Below are positions 22,758-24,949 of a stretch of DNA of 24,949 nucleotides, piece after piece (positions within the stretch are counted from its first letter, which is position 1; each line of letters begins with the position of its first letter). Made by a program: the position numbers and the translations under genes. Under the pieces are notes generated by a model. The model made no database searches. It saw only the letters and a list, made by a program, of their open reading frames with translations, and was not told the DNA's origin. Origin of the DNA: UMGS1387 sp045646465. GTDB taxonomy: Bacteria; Bacillota; Clostridia; Oscillospirales; CAG-382. The stretch covers positions 1-24,949 of the forward strand of contig JAZRKT010000067.1 of NCBI GenBank assembly GCA_045646465.1. The letters are read 5' to 3'.

Positions 22758-24101
22758 ATGAAAAAAACAAGGCTTTATGTGTTTCTGCTGATGTTGCTTA
22801 CCCTTTCCTTATGCTGCTTTGCAAAGGAAGACTATGTTCGTGTAGGACTAAGCTTCGGAAAAAGTGCCGTAAAAACTGCCTCCTTTTCCTTTGGTTCGGG
22901 ATTTCAGGCGGGCTACATTAACGAAGAAGGTTCTTTTACCCCTGCTATGTTTTTCGCCTCCAATTCAATACGGGCAGAAAGCACAAGCGCAGGAACATTT
23001 AAAATATCTGACGCCGAAAGCGGCGGTACTCTTTTTGAGTGGCAAAAAGGCAAGGAGGCAGTTATCTGCCCAAACGGCTCTGACAGAGCTTCGGCTTACA
23101 CCCTTTACAGCGGTGTAAAGTATCCGTATTACATTATTCTTTCATCAAATTCTGACGGTAGCTTCAATGTTATAAACTACGTTGAAACAGAGCAGTACAT
23201 AAAGGGCGTGCTTCCCGGAGAGGTTTACCCCAGCTGGCACCAAGAGGCTCTTAAATCTGCCGCTGTTGCCACAAGAACATTTACCTACTACAGCCGCGGT
23301 GGAAAGCACAAAGCAAACGGCATTGACCTTTGCAAAACCACCTGCTGTCAGGTTTACAGTGGCATTTCAAAGTGCACTGCCACAACAAACAAGGCAACCG
23401 ATGACACCAAGGGTCAGGTTCTTCTTTACAACGGCAAGCTTATTACTGCAGTATACCACGCAATCAGCGGCGGTATCACCGAAAGTGCCGCAGGTGCATG
23501 GGGCTCAAGTGCCGCACTTTATCCCTATCTTACAGTAGTCGAGACGCCTTTTGAAGATTATTCAAGTCTGTCCAACGGTGCCTGGAGCAAATTTGTGACC
23601 GACAGTGCTCTGTCATCGCTTGTTGCTTCATCCTCATTCAAAAACAAAATTTCCACCGACATTAAATCCATTACCGTAAACGACACAACCCCGGGATATC
23701 TTAACAACGTCGTTCTTACCGACACCTCAGGTGCAAGTGTTGAGCTTAAAACATCTAGTCAGGTTCGCTCCTTCTTTTCAAAGTACGCCATCAGTGCAAA
23801 CTTTACTTTAAAGCGTACCTATCTTCCAACCGACAGCGGTTATGCAACGGCTGTTATAAGTGCCGACGGTACATATTCCACAAGCCCAGACAAGGCTGTA
23901 TATTATCTTACCGCCGACGGCAAAAAGTCCTCTGCGGGTGTTTCGGGAGGCTACCTTCTTGACGGCAAGGGCTACGGACACGGTGTGGGACTGAGCCAGT
24001 ACGGCAGTCAGTTTGCCGCAAAGGCAGGTTACACCTATACAGAAATTTTAAGCATTTACTATCCTGGAACGGTTATAGCAAACTACTCCACCTTAAACTA
24101 A
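22758..24101 (+). CDS. SpoIID/LytB domain protein (peptidoglycan lytic transglycosylase-like)
   Basis: The 447-residue protein has a signal sequence (1-22) and a SpoIID/LytB domain. Family marks are EQYIKGVLPGEVYPSW with the catalytic glutamate E155, the block QEALKSAAVATRTF, the cysteine-rich DLCKTTCCQVYSG (192-197), AVYHAISGGITES, and near the C-terminus GYGHGVGLSQYGSQFAA. SpoIID cuts glycan strands lacking stem peptides during engulfment in sporulation; other members act in vegetative cells. About 110 residues between the signal sequence and the domain are unassigned. GGGTGA lies before the ATG. Whether this is the engulfment SpoIID itself is unclear: the usual neighbours (spoIIQ, spoIIID, murA) are absent here, so a paralogue is at least as likely. 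Confidence 0.88.
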   Translation: MKKTRLYVFLLMLLTLSLCCFAKEDYVRVGLSFGKSAVKTASFSFGSGFQAGYINEEGSFTPAMFFASNSIRAESTSAGTFKISDAESGGTLFEWQKGKEAVICPNGSDRASAYTLYSGVKYPYYIILSSNSDGSFNVINYVETEQYIKGVLPGEVYPSWHQEALKSAAVATRTFTYYSRGGKHKANGIDLCKTTCCQVYSGISKCTATTNKATDDTKGQVLLYNGKLITAVYHAISGGITESAAGAWGSSAALYPYLTVVETPFEDYSSLSNGAWSKFVTDSALSSLVASSSFKNKISTDIKSITVNDTTPGYLNNVVLTDTSGASVELKTSSQVRSFFSKYAISANFTLKRTYLPTDSGYATAVISADGTYSTSPDKAVYYLTADGKKSSAGVSGGYLLDGKGYGHGVGLSQYGSQFAAKAGYTYTEILSIYYPGTVIANYSTLN

Positions 24102-24125
24102 ATCAGGCAAAGGAATGAATTTATT

Positions 24126-24776
24126 TTGAGAATAAACATTGTATCGGGCGATGCTATGGTGAGCTACGACAAGGAGCTTGGCTTCAAGGCATGTATCCCC
24201 TTTTCGGAATCGATGATAAGCGGAAAGGTCACCGAAAAAGAGCCCTTCAGTCAGGGATTTATGACAGAAAGAAGCCGTGCTCTATCGATTTCCCTTGATA
24301 AGTACAAAAAAAGATTTGCCCAGCAGCTTTTGAAATTGCGTTCCACAGATGATGTACACGTATACTTTGGCGAGGATTTATTCTGCCAGCTCAATCTAAT
24401 TACCCTTCTTGCATATCTTGAAAGAATCGGAGTTTCAAAGGTAACTTACCACGTTATTTTTGAGGATGAAATGAGGGAAACGGCGTTAATTGAAAACGTC
24501 GAAACACAGGGCTTTGGCGAAATATATCGCACGGTACTGATAGACCATACCACAACAGGCACAAGCCTTGAAATCACAAACAAGGCAATTATGCTTTACA
24601 GCGACTATCTTGACGACAACGGCGCTCTTGCCACCTTCATAAAGGCAAATCCCGACGACACGGTGCTTCAGCTCACCTTCAAGCTCATCAAGCAGTATGC
24701 TCAGTACGGCTTAAGCGACGTTCAGTGTGCGGAGGTTATCGGCAGAGTGAGAAGCTCTATAAGTGAGCAGCAGTAA
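24126..24776 (+). CDS. DUF1835-like protein of unknown function
   Basis: The 216-residue soluble protein starts MRINIVSGDAM and contains DVHVYFGEDLFCQLNLITLL followed by AYLERIG, a layout that recalls the DUF1835 family, whose members begin with a short strand-loop (HIVxGDS) and carry a WFGxDLFCQ-like block. The function of that family is unknown. No catalytic site can be named with confidence. The start is TTG; the only nearby ATG (24114) opens a frame that stops after four codons. AAAGGA lies about 11 bases upstream, so initiation may be modest. It follows the SpoIID-type gene by 24 bases and ends just before a strong terminator. Confidence 0.65.
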   Translation: MRINIVSGDAMVSYDKELGFKACIPFSESMISGKVTEKEPFSQGFMTERSRALSISLDKYKKRFAQQLLKLRSTDDVHVYFGEDLFCQLNLITLLAYLERIGVSKVTYHVIFEDEMRETALIENVETQGFGEIYRTVLIDHTTTGTSLEITNKAIMLYSDYLDDNGALATFIKANPDDTVLQLTFKLIKQYAQYGLSDVQCAEVIGRVRSSISEQQ

Positions 24777-24801
24777 TCAAGCTTTTAATTTATTTAGCAA
24801 A

Positions 24802-24827
24802 AATCCCCAAGCCTAAGCTTGGGGATT
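24802..24827. terminator. Bidirectional intrinsic terminator between convergent genes
   Basis: A perfect 11-bp stem, AATCCCCAAGC / GCTTGGGGATT, with a CTAA loop. On the minus strand it is followed by TTTTTGC, so it ends rny transcription; on the plus strand it lies 26 bases after the stop of the DUF1835-like gene and very likely ends that transcript too. Confidence 0.88.
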
Positions 24828-24839
24828 CTTCATATTCAA

Positions 24840-24949
24840 TTACTTTGCGTAATCAACTTTACGGTTTTCGCGGATAATCATAACCTTAATCTGACCGGGA
24901 TATTCAAGCTCGTTTTCAATCTTCTTGGCAATATCTCGTGCAAGGAAGG
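24840..24949 (-). CDS. rny: Ribonuclease Y, C-terminal end only
   Basis: The last 36 codons of a minus-strand gene enter from the right edge: LARDIAKKIENELEYPGQIK, then VMIIRENRKVDYAK and a TAA at 24842-24840. This is the highly typical C-terminus of RNase Y, the membrane-anchored endoribonuclease that starts mRNA decay in Firmicutes. The KH and HD domains lie outside the window. Although only a tail is seen, the ELEYPGQIKV block and the VDYAK ending make the call strong. Confidence 0.9.
   Translation of the reverse strand, partial: FLARDIAKKIENELEYPGQIKVMIIRENRKVDYAK

Noticed and set aside
1..24949. CRISPR array, tRNA genes, insertion sequence or prophage genes
   Set aside because: No regularly spaced direct repeats, no cloverleaf-like segments with T-loop signature, and no transposase, integrase or phage structural motifs were seen on either strand.

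Overview
The window looks like chromosomal core sequence from a low-to-moderate GC, Gram-positive anaerobe of the class Clostridia, most likely an Oscillospirales/Ruminococcaceae-type gut bacterium. The main pointers are the fusion of IspH (HMBPP reductase) to ribosomal protein S1, Mini-RNase III, RNase Y, a SpoIID/LytB protein, TTG starts behind strong GGAGG-type ribosome binding sites, and textbook sigma-A promoters. No rRNA, tRNA, CRISPR array, insertion sequence or prophage gene was found. This assignment is inference from gene content; no database was searched.

Layout. Positions 1-8582 are all on the minus strand. They hold efp (cut by the window edge), an M24 aminopeptidase P, an endonuclease IV-like TIM barrel protein, then ispH-rpsA, plsC and cmk as an overlapping operon, then an HI0933-type flavoprotein overlapping an RpiR/SIS regulator. 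At 8629-8702 two excellent back-to-back promoters, whose -35 boxes form an inverted repeat, fire leftward into rpiR and rightward into an RNA m5C methyltransferase (8751-10130). That gene is followed by 355 bases without a credible gene (10131-10485), rich in hairpins and closed by an intrinsic terminator.

From 21143 down to 10486 runs a long leftward housekeeping block: rimO, pgsA, cysE, cysS, mrnC, pth, a gene remnant, a membrane protein, metG, tatD, a CPBP protease and fabG. Most of these genes abut or overlap. They cover translation (two aminoacyl-tRNA synthetases, peptidyl-tRNA hydrolase, Mini-RNase III, S12 methylthiolation), phospholipid head-group synthesis and cysteine synthesis.

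Positions 21387-24776 are on the plus strand: a permuted NlpC/P60-like enzyme with its own terminator, then a promoter-led group made of an exported protein of unknown function, a 35-residue single-span membrane protein, a SpoIID/LytB protein and a DUF1835-like protein. The window ends with a two-way terminator and the C-terminus of RNase Y on the minus strand.

The least explained parts are the hairpin-rich interval after the methyltransferase, the tiny membrane protein beside the SpoIID protein, the composite intergenic element at 6271-6433, and the broken reading frame downstream of pth. I saw no clear new defence or mobile system; most of the window is conserved core genome.
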